Assembly: GCF_000382225.1 (NCBI RefSeq)
Contig: NZ_KB907818.1
Span: forward strand, 23,070-87,069
Length of the DNA stretch: 64,000 nucleotides
Reading direction: 5' to 3'
Source: Hymenobacter aerophilus DSM 13606
Lineage (GTDB): Bacteria; Bacteroidota; Bacteroidia; Cytophagales; Hymenobacteraceae
In this document: positions 18,349-26,677 of the stretch, in pieces
Position numbering within the stretch: position 1 is the stretch's first letter
Layout of the letters: the number at the start of each line of letters is the position of its first letter
Program-made: the position numbers and the translations under genes
Notes under the pieces: generated by a model
Told to the model about the DNA's origin: nothing
Databases searched by the model: none
Seen by the model: the letters and a program-made list of their open reading frames with translations, nothing else

Positions 18349-19078
18349 GGTGTGCTAAAATTCGGTGGAGCCCTAGTAAAACCAGCTCCGGAACAACAAA
18401 GATAGGTCCTTTCAGATGGGCGCGAAAAAATGGCGCGTCGCCCCCGGCCAGCACCACCGCCAGCCCCGGATACCGGGCCGAGTAATCGGCCAGCAGGCCG
18501 GCCACTTCGGCCACGGCGCCGTTCAGCACGCCGCTGCGGATGGCCCCGGCCGTATCGGTGCCGGTCAGGGCAACGGCGGCGGTTGGGTCGGGCAGCGGCG
18601 CCAGCAGCGGCAGGCGACCGGTAAACTCGTGCAGCGCCCGAAACCGCAGCGCCAGCCCCGGCGCAATACTACCGCCCCGAAACACCCGGCCGCTTTCCAC
18701 CAAGTCAAACTTGATGGCCGTGCCGGCATCTACCACCACCACGTGGCGGCCGGGCAGCAGCCAGGCCGCCCCCACGGCCGCCGCCAGCCGGTCGGCGCCC
18801 AGGGTGTGGGGCGTGGCGTAGGCGTTTTCGATGGGCAGCGGCGTAGTGGCGGGCACAAACTCCAGCACCCGGCCCGGCACCAGCTCCCGCAGGTCGGCGG
18901 CCCAGCCGGCGGTGGGTTCGGCCACCGAAGCCAGCACCAGGTGCTCGGGCTGCAGCCGCGCCACAGCCGCGTGCACCTGCGCCCGGGTCTGCCCGCTGGC
19001 CGACTCCAGCAGCACATCGTGCTCGAAGCAGCCGTACTTCACGGCCGTGTTGCCAATGTCGAGAGCGAGGGTACGCAA
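18335..19078 (-). CDS. coaX: Type III pantothenate kinase
   Basis: Catalyses ATP-dependent phosphorylation of pantothenate, the first step of CoA synthesis, in the cytosol. Seen: N-terminal phosphate loop LALDIGNTAVKYG, central DAGTAIKFDLV with catalytic Asp, GGSIAPGLALRFRALHEFTGRLPL, and C-terminal AGGDAPFF. The 247-residue length is normal for CoaX; type III enzymes require a monovalent cation and are not inhibited by CoA (family knowledge). First gene of the leftward operon. The GCGAAGAATCTCGCG inverted repeat lies directly upstream. Confidence 0.96.
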   Translation of the reverse strand: MRTLALDIGNTAVKYGCFEHDVLLESASGQTRAQVHAAVARLQPEHLVLASVAEPTAGWAADLRELVPGRVLEFVPATTPLPIENAYATPHTLGADRLAAAVGAAWLLPGRHVVVVDAGTAIKFDLVESGRVFRGGSIAPGLALRFRALHEFTGRLPLLAPLPDPTAAVALTGTDTAGAIRSGVLNGAVAEVAGLLADYSARYPGLAVVLAGGDAPFFRAHLKGPIFVVPELVLLGLHRILAHHVAT

Positions 19079-19110
19079 GTTGTCAGTTGCTAGTAATGGG
19101 TTGTCAGTTA

Positions 19111-19215
19111 AAGAACGTCATTCAGAGCGCAGCGAAGAATCTCGCGTGAAGCCGTTGGCGCGCTGTAGCACCGTCAGCACGCGAGATTCTTCGCTGCGCT
19201 CTGAATGACGTTCTT
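19111..19215. repeat. Long inverted repeat, GCGAAGAATCTCGCG family
   Basis: Perfect 38-base arms (19111-19148, 19178-19215), almost the same sequence as the copy at 9211-9311 apart from the loop. It lies between the pseudouridine synthase stop and the coaX start. Confidence 0.92.
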
Positions 19216-19256
19216 CCTAACCCCGGATACCCTGAAGGGCCCCCGGGGTTGCCAGC

Positions 19257-21239
19257 CTACATGAAATACTTGAGGCGGATAACTTCCTTTTCGTTGAGGA
19301 AGCGCCACTTGCCGCGGGGCAGGTCCTTCTTGGTCAGGCCCGCGTACTGCACCCGGTCAAGGGTTACCACATCGTAGCCCAGGTGCTCGAAGATGCGGCG
19401 CACAATGCGGTTGCGGCCAATGTGGATTTCCACGCCCACAAAGTGCGGGTTGCCGGCCACCACGGCCACGTCGTCCACCTCGGCTTTGCCATCTTCCAGC
19501 TCCACGCCGGCCGCAATCTGGCGCAGGTCGTCCTCGGTCAGGGGCTTGTCGAGCTCTACCTGGTAGATTTTCTTGTTGCGGTGCGAGGGGTGCGAGAGTT
19601 TCTGGGCCACTTCGCCGTCGTTGGTGAACAGCAGCAGGCCCGTGGTGTTGCGGTCGAGGCGGCCCACCGGGAACACGCGCTCCTTCGAGGCGTTCTGGAT
19701 GAGCTCCATCACGGTGCGGCGGCCTTCGGGGTCGTCGGTGGTCGTCAGGAAATCCTTGGGCTTGTTGAGCAGCAGGTACACCTGCTTTTCGCGGTTGAGG
19801 ATGGTCTTGCCATACTGCACCGTGTCGGAGGGCTGCACCTGGTAGCCCATTTCCGTCATCACTTCGCCGTTCACCTTTATTTCGCCGGCCGCAATCAGGG
19901 CGTCGGCGTCGCGGCGCGAGCAGATGCCGGCGTTGGCAATGTAGCGGTTGAGGCGCACCGTGCCGTCGGCCGGGTCCTGCTCGGGCTGCTCGCGGCGGCG
20001 CTTGTTGCCCCGGGTTTTGTCTTCCTCGTAGTGACGCAGGTTTTTGTAGTCGGGCGCTTCGCCGGCTACTTCGCCACGCTTGCGCTTGCCGGCCTGGTTC
20101 GAATCAGCCGCGGCATCCGGGCGGCCGGGCCGCTCGTCGTAGGCGCGGCGGGGCCGCTCCTCCCGGCGCTCGGCGTGCCCGAAGGCACCACGCGGCGCAT
20201 CCGAATCGGGCCGGCGGGCGGGCCGGTCGGGGCGGCGCTCGGGGCGCTGCTCGGGCCGGTCGCGGCTGTCGCGGCCATCCCGGTTGTCGCGGCGCTCGAA
20301 GCTGCCGCGCCGCTCGCCGCTGGCGCCGCCGCCAAAGCCCGAAGGCTTCCGGTCGCCAAACTCGCGCCGCTCCTGGTCGTCGCCTTCACCAGCCGGACGG
20401 CGGGTGGCGCGGTAGGTGTTCTCGTCGGAAAAATCGGGGTGCTGGGGGGCGAGGTTCTCGGGCCGGCGGTCGGGGTCGAAAGCGCGGGCCGGCCGCACCG
20501 GGCGGTCGGGGCCGTACTCGCGCGAGCCCGCGAAATCTTCCTGGGCCCGGGGGCGCGGCGCTTCCGGTCGCGGCTCGTCGGCGGCGTTGGGGTTCTGCTT
20601 GATGAATTTGCGGTTGCGCTCCCCGGGCATCCCGCGGGGTACGGCCTGCTCCCCGTCCTGCCGACGGTAGGGCTGCCCGCCCCAGGTTTGCTTGGGCTCG
20701 AAGTTGCGCACCGGCCGCTCGTCCCGCTGCTCGTCGCGCGGTTCACCACCAAAGCCACCTTCCCGCCGTGGGTCGCGGCGGTTATCCCGCCGGTCGTCGT
20801 TGCGGCCGGCGTTGCGCGCATCGCCGCCGCCGAAGCGGCTGTCGCGGGCCGGGCGCTCGTCGCGGCCGAAACGGTTGTCACCACCGCGCCGCTCGTCGCG
20901 GCCGAAGCTACCTCCCTCGCCGAACTTGCGCGGGCCACCACCAAAATTGCCGCCGCCCCGGTTACCAAACGGGCGCGAGTTGCCGAAGCCTCCCTCGGCG
21001 GGCCGACCACCAAAGCCCGGCCGGTCGTTGCCGCGGCGGGCGTCGTAGTCGTTGCGGCGGCCTTCGCCCCCACGGCGGTTGTCGTCGGTGCTGCGGCCGG
21101 CGCCGAAGCGGTTCTGCTCGCGGTTGGCGCGCTCCTGGCCGGGCTGAATGAATTTGCGGTCCGAACCGGAGTTGTTGCGGTCGGAGCTGAAACGGCCGCG
21201 GCCTTTGGGCGCGTCGTCGGAGTGGTGTTTCTTACCCAT
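19257..21239 (-). CDS. RluB/RsuA-type pseudouridine synthase with long disordered N-terminus
   Basis: The C-terminal ~240 residues are a complete rRNA pseudouridine synthase of the RluB/E/F-RsuA family. An S4 RNA-binding domain (VRLNRYIANAGICSRRDADAL) starts near residue 425, followed by the catalytic GRLDRNTTGLLLFTNDG with the nucleophilic Asp and GRNRIVRRIFEHLGYDV near the end. The first ~420 residues are Arg/Gly/Asp-rich low complexity, with FGG, RRDNR, RPERRPDRP and two RKFI(Q/K) repeats. This is an RGG-like extension, longer than the enzyme itself. It probably binds RNA or ribosomes or drives condensate formation (inference). Confidence 0.92.
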   Translation of the reverse strand: MGKKHHSDDAPKGRGRFSSDRNNSGSDRKFIQPGQERANREQNRFGAGRSTDDNRRGGEGRRNDYDARRGNDRPGFGGRPAEGGFGNSRPFGNRGGGNFGGGPRKFGEGGSFGRDERRGGDNRFGRDERPARDSRFGGGDARNAGRNDDRRDNRRDPRREGGFGGEPRDEQRDERPVRNFEPKQTWGGQPYRRQDGEQAVPRGMPGERNRKFIKQNPNAADEPRPEAPRPRAQEDFAGSREYGPDRPVRPARAFDPDRRPENLAPQHPDFSDENTYRATRRPAGEGDDQERREFGDRKPSGFGGGASGERRGSFERRDNRDGRDSRDRPEQRPERRPDRPARRPDSDAPRGAFGHAERREERPRRAYDERPGRPDAAADSNQAGKRKRGEVAGEAPDYKNLRHYEEDKTRGNKRRREQPEQDPADGTVRLNRYIANAGICSRRDADALIAAGEIKVNGEVMTEMGYQVQPSDTVQYGKTILNREKQVYLLLNKPKDFLTTTDDPEGRRTVMELIQNASKERVFPVGRLDRNTTGLLLFTNDGEVAQKLSHPSHRNKKIYQVELDKPLTEDDLRQIAAGVELEDGKAEVDDVAVVAGNPHFVGVEIHIGRNRIVRRIFEHLGYDVVTLDRVQYAGLTKKDLPRGKWRFLNEKEVIRLKYFM

Positions 21240-21395
21240 AGTGGTAAAAGCGTGCGTGCCGTATCGCTACGGTACCGGTGAATAATTCGGAGAAGGCTTT
21301 GCAACGAAGCTCCGGGGAAAACAGTGCCCGGACCGGCCGCCCGGCTCCGCCGGGGGCGGAACGCAGGCAGCCCGTCCGGGCTGATTTAATCAGGT

Positions 21396-21523
21396 ATTAG
21401 TAGAATACTTGTCATTCTGAGCGGATCGAAGAACCTCGCCAGCAATAAGCAACTCTGTCGTCAGGAATTACTATTGCTGGCGAGATTCTTCGCTCCGCTC
21501 AGAATGACAAGTATTCTACTAAT
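21396..21523. repeat. Long inverted repeat, GCGAAGAATCTCGCG family (diverged)
   Basis: 51-base arms (21396-21446, 21473-21523) with two mismatches, containing TCATTCTGAGCGGATCGAAG / CTTCGCTCCGCTCAGAATGA. The right arm reaches the first base of the DksA-like gene's stop codon, so it could also end that transcript. Confidence 0.88.
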
Positions 21524-21906
21524 TAGTCGCGACGGGCCATTTTGGCCTCGATGGAGTGCTGGGTGTGGGGCACGGCCCGCAGGCGCTCCTTCTGGATGAG
21601 CTTGCCGGTGCCGATGCACACGCCGTAGGTGCCGTTCTTGATGCGGACCAACGCGTTTTCGAGCTGCTGGATGAACTTCATCTGGCGCGACGCCAGCTGG
21701 TTCATGCTCTCTTTCTCGGCCGTGTCGGCGCCGTCTTCCAGCACCTTCGACGAAGAGGCCGTGTTGTCGGTGCCCGAGTCGTTTTTGCGGCTCAGGGTTT
21801 CTTTGATAAAGGAAACCTCCTTGCGGGCGGCGGTCAGCTTATCTTGGATGATTTGCTCGAACTCGGCCAGTTCTTCCCTGGAATAGCGTAGGGGTGCTTC
21901 ACTCAT
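21523..21906 (-). CDS. TraR/DksA-family zinc-finger-like protein
   Basis: A 127-residue DksA/TraR-like protein. It has a long helical coiled-coil region (EELAEFEQIIQDKLTAARKE to about residue 90) and a C-terminal finger-like segment TYGVCIGTGKLIQKERLRAV then PHTQHS. Classical DksA has four cysteines; here only one is visible, so zinc binding is doubtful, as in many Bacteroidota members. DksA-type proteins enter the RNA polymerase secondary channel and act with ppGpp. In many Bacteroidota such a gene sits between ileS and lspA; here it is 16 kb away from them. ATG at 21906 chosen by the MSEAPLRYSREELAEFE N-terminus. Confidence 0.87.
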   Translation of the reverse strand: MSEAPLRYSREELAEFEQIIQDKLTAARKEVSFIKETLSRKNDSGTDNTASSSKVLEDGADTAEKESMNQLASRQMKFIQQLENALVRIKNGTYGVCIGTGKLIQKERLRAVPHTQHSIEAKMARRD

Positions 21907-22215
21907 GACGTTACAGGAAGATATAGTGAGAAGGTGGGATTGGAATGCGGGTGGAAAACGACACCGGTCAGTTGGCGTGCAATGGCGCCCGCTAAAGCAA
22001 GGCCAACAGCAGCCCAAACGAATTGGTTTGCCCAACTGCGCTTCGGAAGCCTGAAAACGCTGGCTACCTGATGCCCCTGATCGGTAATCGGCCGCAAAGC
22101 TACGGTTTTGTCGGCGGATGCGCACCAACCCTGCTTAACTGGCAACTCGTTCCCCAAAAGGGGCGCGCTGGCTACTGCTCAAGAGGCTACCGGGGCGGGT
22201 GGGCACTTTGTAAGG
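21907..22215. other. Gap between ribH and the DksA-like gene
   Basis: 309 bases without a convincing gene. On the minus strand TAGCTTTG (22095-22102) preceded by TTG (22126-22128, 23-base spacing) could be the promoter of the DksA-like gene with a ~180-base leader. No riboswitch-like fold was recognised. Confidence 0.4.
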
Positions 22216-22692
22216 TTAGAAGCCCAGCATGTGGATGGCGGCCACGGCGCCCTCTACGCCCTTGTTGCCGTGCTTGCCGCCGGCCCGGTCCCAGGCCTGC
22301 TCCAGCGTGTTGGTGGTTACGAGGCCGAAGATGACGGGCTTGTTGAACTTGAGGCCCACGTTGGTGATACCGCTGGCCACGGCGTGGCAGATATAGTCGT
22401 CGTGCTTGGTTTCGCCCTGAATTACTACTCCCAGGCAGATAACGGCGTCAATCTCGTCGTGCTGGGCCAACAGTTGCGCCCCCAGCGTCAGCTCGAAGCT
22501 GCCGGGTACGGTGTTGCGGAAGATGTGCTCGGGCTTGGCGCCATGCTTGAGCAGCGTGTCGTAGGCGCCCTGGGCCAGCGTGTCGGTGATTTCGCGGTTC
22601 CACTCGGCCACCACCAGCCCGAAACGCTTCTCGGAGATGTCAACGAAGTGGTCGGACGTGTAGTCGCTCAGGTTCTTGAGAGAAGTAGCCAT
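22216..22692 (-). CDS. ribH: 6,7-dimethyl-8-ribityllumazine synthase
   Basis: Condenses 5-amino-6-ribitylamino-uracil with dihydroxybutanone phosphate in riboflavin biosynthesis. Seen: VVAEWNREITDTLAQGA near the N-terminus, PGSFELTLGAQLLA with the substrate loop near residue 65, CLGVVIQGETKHDDYICHAV (catalytic His and phosphate loop) and FGLVTTNTLEQAWDRAGG with the conserved Arg. The 158-residue length is typical for the icosahedral enzyme. No other rib gene is adjacent, and no FMN riboswitch was seen upstream. Confidence 0.96.
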   Translation of the reverse strand: MATSLKNLSDYTSDHFVDISEKRFGLVVAEWNREITDTLAQGAYDTLLKHGAKPEHIFRNTVPGSFELTLGAQLLAQHDEIDAVICLGVVIQGETKHDDYICHAVASGITNVGLKFNKPVIFGLVTTNTLEQAWDRAGGKHGNKGVEGAVAAIHMLGF

Positions 22693-22699
22693 GTGTTTT

Positions 22700-22733
22700 G
22701 AGCTGTTGGCTAATAGCTGCTAGCTAGTAGCTT
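22700..22733. repeat. AGCTNTTAGC-type repeat fragment
   Basis: Run of AGCT(GTT)GGCTAATAGCTGC-like units just upstream of ribH. Same unit as the hairpins at 23726-23832, 49949-50047 and 62837-62934; no clear complementary arm here. Confidence 0.5.
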
Positions 22734-22822
22734 ATGTTTTGTAGGACAATTATTTACAGAAAGCAACCACCCAAATCTGGCGGTGCTAGCGGGCATTTTT
22801 CACCCAGAAAAGTTGCCGATGG

Positions 22823-22830
22823 CAAAGATA
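22823..22830 (-). promoter_or_regulatory. Possible -7 box upstream of ribH
   Basis: TATCTTTG on the minus strand, about 130 bases before the ribH start. No -33 TTG at the expected spacing. Confidence 0.35.
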
Positions 22831-22859
22831 GACCCGCCGGCCGGCTACTCATCTAAAGC

Positions 22860-22887
22860 AAAAAGGCAGCCCGAAGGCTACCTTTTT
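22860..22887 (-). terminator. Terminator after the TPR membrane protein gene
   Basis: Stem AAAAAGGCAGCC / GGCTACCTTTTT with one mismatch and T residues on both strands, 60 bases after the stop of the leftward TPR gene at 22947. Confidence 0.75.
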
Positions 22888-22946
22888 GCTCGTATACTTT
22901 TGAAAATCAAGCCTATAACTGAAATCAGCTAACAGCTCTGGCAAAG

Positions 22947-23717
22947 CTACTTGCCGCTCAGGCCTTCGGCGCGGGCCTTGTACTGCTTGGCTTCGTTGGC
23001 TTCGGCGGCGGCGGGGTAAGCGGTCAGGATTTTGTCGTAGGCCGTAATGGCGCCGGCGTAATCCTTGGCTACCTCACGGGCGGTGCCTTCCTTGAGCAGG
23101 TAGGCGGGCGAGAAGTACTCGTTGGCGTTGTAGTTGGCGGCCTTGTTGTAGAAGTCGGCGGCTTCCTTGGGCTGGTTGAGTTCCAGGTGCGCGTCGCCGA
23201 TAAGCGAGTAGGCGCGGGCCTGCACCAGGTAGTCGTCGGCGCTGAAGTCTTCGAGGTAGTCGATGGCTGCTTTGTACTGGCCTTCCTTGAGGGCGGCCAC
23301 GCCGGCGTAGAAGCTGGCGAGGTTGCCGGCATCGGAGCCGCCGTACTCGGAGGCCACGCGCTCCAGGCCCAAGTTACGGCCGTCGCCCTTCAGCGCCTTC
23401 TGCAGCGAGTCGGCTTCCCAGTAGCTCACGGCCTGAAACATGGCGGCCTGGCCCTTCTCGTTTTGCGAGTTGCGCCACAGGTAGTACCCGAAGCCGCCGG
23501 CCACGGCCAGCACCACTACGGCCAGCAGGCCCAGCAGCACGTTCTTGTTGCGGCGCACAAAATCCTCCGACTCAACCAGCCGCATAGCCAGCGCGTCGGG
23601 GTCTTCCATGAGCGGGTGCTCGGGGTTGTAGGCCTGGGCGGGGGCAAGCGGGTCGGTGCTCACCACGCGCTGCTGGCGGGCCTGCTGGCTTTTACCCGTA
23701 AAAGGAATCTTGGACAT
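22947..23717 (-). CDS. Membrane-anchored tetratricopeptide protein
   Basis: A 256-residue protein. It has a cytosolic N-terminal ~60 residues (with VRRNKN before the helix), one membrane helix (LLGLLAVVVLAVAGGFGYYLW, about 61-82), then TPR-like repeats (LASFYAGVAALKEGQYKAAI, AYSLIGDAHLELNQPKEAADF, KDYAGAITAYDKILTAYP). The architecture resembles YfgM/TPR_21 proteins that work with periplasmic chaperones, and related Bacteroidota proteins are annotated only as TPR proteins. Probably periplasmic C-terminus (inference). Confidence 0.85.
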   Translation of the reverse strand: MSKIPFTGKSQQARQQRVVSTDPLAPAQAYNPEHPLMEDPDALAMRLVESEDFVRRNKNVLLGLLAVVVLAVAGGFGYYLWRNSQNEKGQAAMFQAVSYWEADSLQKALKGDGRNLGLERVASEYGGSDAGNLASFYAGVAALKEGQYKAAIDYLEDFSADDYLVQARAYSLIGDAHLELNQPKEAADFYNKAANYNANEYFSPAYLLKEGTAREVAKDYAGAITAYDKILTAYPAAAEANEAKQYKARAEGLSGK

Positions 23718-23725
23718 GGGAAAAT

Positions 23726-23832
23726 TTAGCTGATAGCTAGTAGCTGTTGGCTTTTAGCTCTGTTCTGGTTAGCCGATGAAAACCGTTTACTTAAGAACGA
23801 AAGCTTTCAGCTGGCCGCTCTAAGCTAACAGC
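23726..23832. repeat. AGCTNTTAGC-type inverted repeat
   Basis: Left part TTAGCTGATAGCTAGTAGCT (23726-23745) and following units pair with complementary units (CAGCTGGCC, AAGCTAACAGCTT) up to 23832, just past the pdhA stop on the minus strand. Imperfect hairpin filling the gap between pdhA and the TPR gene. Confidence 0.65.
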
Positions 23833-23840
23833 TTAAAAAG

Positions 23841-25013
23841 CTAGTCGCGGATGTAGGGGTAATCCTGCTGCACGTACACGTCGTGGTAGAGCTCGTCGGC
23901 GGTCGGGTAGTCCGACTTCTCGGCAAACTCCACCGACTCCTGCACCTGGGCCTTGATCTTCTCGTCGATGGCTTCCAGTTCGGCTTCGGTAGCCAGGTTG
24001 TGGGTAAGGATGGTGTGGCGTACGGCCTCAATGGAGTCGCGCGAACGGTAGTCCTCCAACTCGTCCTTGGTGCGGTACTTGGCCGGGTCGCTCATCGAGT
24101 GGCCCTTGTAGCGGTAGGTTTTGAACTCGAGCAGCGTGGGGCCTTCGCCGGCGCGGGCGCGCTCGGCAGCGCGGGCCACGGCCTCGTGCACATCCTCCAC
24201 GTTCATGGCATTTACCGGCTCGGAGGGCATATCGTACGACTCGCCGAGCGTGTAGAGCTCCGTTACGTTGGACGTGCGCTGCACCGAGGTGCCCATAGCG
24301 TAGCCGTTGTTCTCAATCACGAAGATGACCGGCAGCTTCCAGAGCATGGCCATGTTGAAGGCCTCGTGCAGGGCGCCCTGGCGCACGGCGCCGTCGCCCA
24401 TCGAGCAGACGCACAGGTTGCCGGTCTTGTTGTATTTCTCGGCGAAGGCAATGCCGGCGCCCATCGGCACCTGTGCCCCCACGATGCCGTGGCCGCCGAT
24501 GAAGTTTACTTCCTTGTCGAAGATGTGCATCGAGCCACCCTTGCCTTTAGAGCAGCCGGTGGCTTTGGCAAACAGCTCGGCCATCACGGCATTGGGCGAG
24601 GTGCCCAGCGCCAGCGGGTGGGCATGGTCGCGGTAGGCGGTGATGTGCTTGTCATCCTTGGTCAGGGCCGAGACGGTGCCGGCGACGCAGGCCTCCTGGC
24701 CGATGTAGAGGTGGCAGAAGCCTTTAATCTTCTGCTGACCGTACAGCTGGCCAGCCTTCTCCTCGAACTTGCGCATGAGCACCATCTGCTCGTACCAGGT
24801 CAGGTAGGTTTCCTTTGAATACTCGGCTTTGGCCGGCGACGAGGCCTTGGGCGCGTCGGTAGCCTCCTTGGCCGCTTTATTGGCGGCCGGTTTCACGTTC
24901 TGGGGCTGTTCGGCCGTTTCCACAGCTTTGCCTTTGGCGGCAGCCTTGGGTGCGGGCGTTTTCTTCGCCGAATTGGAAGCCTTGGCCGTAGCCTGTACTT
25001 TCGTCTCCGCCAT
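23841..25013 (-). CDS. pdhA: Pyruvate dehydrogenase E1 component, alpha subunit
   Basis: A 390-residue ThDP-dependent E1-alpha subunit that decarboxylates pyruvate with PdhB. The thiamine pyrophosphate motif starts GDGAVRQGALHEAFNMA and ends in the conserved Asn-Asn-Gly (ENNGYAMGTS). The phosphorylation-loop equivalent (KTYRYKGHSMSDPAKYR) is present, as is GGHGIVGAQVPMGAGIAFA. Residues 1 to about 65 form an Ala/Lys-rich, probably disordered extension not found in the core family. ATG at 25013 was chosen; the same frame stays open far upstream, but that part is the antisense of recF. pdhB is not adjacent. Confidence 0.95.
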   Translation of the reverse strand: MAETKVQATAKASNSAKKTPAPKAAAKGKAVETAEQPQNVKPAANKAAKEATDAPKASSPAKAEYSKETYLTWYEQMVLMRKFEEKAGQLYGQQKIKGFCHLYIGQEACVAGTVSALTKDDKHITAYRDHAHPLALGTSPNAVMAELFAKATGCSKGKGGSMHIFDKEVNFIGGHGIVGAQVPMGAGIAFAEKYNKTGNLCVCSMGDGAVRQGALHEAFNMAMLWKLPVIFVIENNGYAMGTSVQRTSNVTELYTLGESYDMPSEPVNAMNVEDVHEAVARAAERARAGEGPTLLEFKTYRYKGHSMSDPAKYRTKDELEDYRSRDSIEAVRHTILTHNLATEAELEAIDEKIKAQVQESVEFAEKSDYPTADELYHDVYVQQDYPYIRD

Positions 25014-25082
25014 CTTAGTTTCGATTATTCGCGTTTGGGAGGCGAAAGTACGTAAAAGGATGGCAATGTCCGAACCCCGCGC

Positions 25083-26198
25083 ATGAATCTGGAGAACCTC
25101 CACCTGCTCTTCTTCAAGAATTACGAAGAAGCCCAGCTCGCCTTTTCCCCGCACATCAACTGCTTTATCGGCGACAACGGCAGCGGCAAGACCAACCTGC
25201 TCGATGCCATCCACTACCTGTCGCTGACCAAGAGCGCCTTCACCACGGCCGATGCCCAGAGCATCCGGCAGGGCGAGGAGTTTTTCGTGGTGCGCGGCCG
25301 GTTCGGCGACCGGCCCGCCGGGGCCCCGGCCGAAACCATTCAGTGTAGCCTGCGGGTGGGCCAGAAGAAAACCGTGCTCCACGACAAGCAGCCCTACGAG
25401 CGGGTGTCCGACCACATTGGCCGCTACCCGGTGGTGCTCATCTCGCCCTACGATACCGACCTGATCCGGCAGGGCAGCGAGGAACGGCGCAAGTATTTCG
25501 ACAGCCTCATGTCGCAGCTCGACCACGAGTACCTGGAGCTGCTCATCCGCTACAGCCAGTTGCTCAAGCAGCGCAACGCCCTGCTCAAGCTGGCCGCCGA
25601 CCGCCAGGCCGGCTACGACCGCGACTACCTGCTGACGATTGACGAGCAGCTGGCGCCGCTGGGCGAGCAGCTGGTGCAGCGCCGCCAGGAGTTTCTGGTG
25701 GGGTTCGAGCCGCTCTTCCAGCACCACTATGCCCAGCTCGCCGATGGCCAGGAGCAGGTCACGCTCACGTATAAGAGCGAGCTGCCCGGCGCCGACTTCG
25801 GCAAGCTGCTGCGCCTGCAGGAGCGCCGCGACCTGACGCTGCAGCGCACCACCACCGGCCCCCACCGCGACGACTTTACCTTCCTGATGGACGATAAGCC
25901 AGTGAAGAGCTACGGCTCGCAGGGCCAGCAGAAGTCGTTCGTCATAGCCCTCAAGCTGGCGCAGTTCGAGCTGCTGGCCGAGCGCCAGGGCCAAAAGCCG
26001 CTACTGCTCCTCGACGACATCTTCGACCGCCTCGACGAGAAGCGCATCACCCGCCTGATGCAGCTGGTGGCCAACCACACCTTCGGCCAGATTTTCCTGA
26101 CCGACACGCATCTCGAACGCACCGACCGGGTGCTATTGGAGCTGTCGGAGGATATCCGCCGTTTTCGGGTGCAGGCCGGTACCGTGGTGCGGTTGTAG
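25083..26198 (+). CDS. recF: DNA replication and repair protein RecF
   Basis: An SMC-like ATPase that recognises gapped DNA and helps load RecA via RecOR. Seen: N-terminal MNLENLHLLFFKNYEEAQL, Walker A GDNGSGKTNLLDAIHYLSLTKS near residue 32, signature SQGQQKSFVIALKLAQ near 275, and Walker B LLLDDIFDRLDEKR near 300. 371 residues is a normal length. Transcribed divergently from pdhA with a 69-base gap, then followed by a DUF721 gene, a frequent recF neighbour. Confidence 0.97.
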   Translation: MNLENLHLLFFKNYEEAQLAFSPHINCFIGDNGSGKTNLLDAIHYLSLTKSAFTTADAQSIRQGEEFFVVRGRFGDRPAGAPAETIQCSLRVGQKKTVLHDKQPYERVSDHIGRYPVVLISPYDTDLIRQGSEERRKYFDSLMSQLDHEYLELLIRYSQLLKQRNALLKLAADRQAGYDRDYLLTIDEQLAPLGEQLVQRRQEFLVGFEPLFQHHYAQLADGQEQVTLTYKSELPGADFGKLLRLQERRDLTLQRTTTGPHRDDFTFLMDDKPVKSYGSQGQQKSFVIALKLAQFELLAERQGQKPLLLLDDIFDRLDEKRITRLMQLVANHTFGQIFLTDTHLERTDRVLLELSEDIRRFRVQAGTVVRL

Positions 26199-26219
26199 GC
26201 AGCGGGCGGGGTATCTTTG
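26193..26219 (+). promoter_or_regulatory. Possible promoter of the DUF721 gene
   Basis: TTG (26193-26195), a 16-base spacer and TATCTTTG (26212-26219) approximate the Bacteroidota TTG/TAnnTTTG pattern 46 bases before the DUF721 start; the TTG overlaps the end of recF. Confidence 0.5.
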
Positions 26220-26265
26220 TTGAGTTAGCCAGCGGGGCGTTTTCCTCGCGCGTTAACTTACTGAA

Positions 26266-26589
26266 ATGGCCTACAAAAAACCGTATTCACCCGAAAATTC
26301 CCGCAAGGCTGATATTGTCTCGCTCAAAGACAGCATCACGTCTATGCTCCGCGCCTACCGCCTCCAGGGCAAGCTGAATGAGGTGACGGTGGTAGCCAGC
26401 TGGGAAAAGGTGATGGGCAAGGCCGTAGCTCTGAAAACCCAGCAGCTCTACGTGAGCAACAATAAGCTGTTCGTGCGGTTGTCGTCGGCGCCCCTCAAGC
26501 ACGAGCTGGTGATGGCCAAAACCAAAGTACTGGCTAACCTGAACGCCGAAGTCGGCGAGGATGTCATCAAGGAAGTGGTGTTCCTATAG
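26266..26589 (+). CDS. DUF721 (DciA-like) protein
   Basis: A 107-residue DUF721 protein: basic N-terminus, helical LKDSITSMLRAYRLQGKLNE, then the family core VVASWEKVMGKAVALKTQQL followed by LSSAPLKHELVMAKTKVLANLN. DUF721 includes DciA, the ancestral loader or stabiliser of the replicative helicase DnaB in bacteria lacking DnaC. A position next to recF and 24 kb from the candidate oriC fits a replication role. Whether this short version works as DciA is inference. Confidence 0.88.
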   Translation: MAYKKPYSPENSRKADIVSLKDSITSMLRAYRLQGKLNEVTVVASWEKVMGKAVALKTQQLYVSNNKLFVRLSSAPLKHELVMAKTKVLANLNAEVGEDVIKEVVFL

Positions 26590-26626
26590 GAGCTGTTTAG
26601 CTGGTAGCTGACAGCTGGAATCAATT

Positions 26627-26677
26627 AGGGCGTTATGCGGAGTGCAGCTGTTTCGGCTGCACTCCGCATAACGCCCT
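26627..26677. terminator. 22-bp hairpin after the DUF721 gene
   Basis: Perfect stem starting AGGGCGTTATGCGGAGTGCAG (arms 26627-26648 and 26656-26677) with a 7-base loop, 38 bases after the stop codon. The T-tract is weak, so terminator or mRNA-end hairpin are both possible. Confidence 0.65.

Noticed and set aside
19383..21281. Long open frame opposite the pseudouridine synthase gene
   Set aside because: It is a shadow of the Arg/Gly-rich repeat region, giving Ala/Val/Leu low complexity with no recognisable domain.
25014..25994. N-terminal extension of pdhA by about 325 codons
   Set aside because: The added part is antisense to recF; the ATG at 25013 starts a normal pyruvate dehydrogenase subunit.
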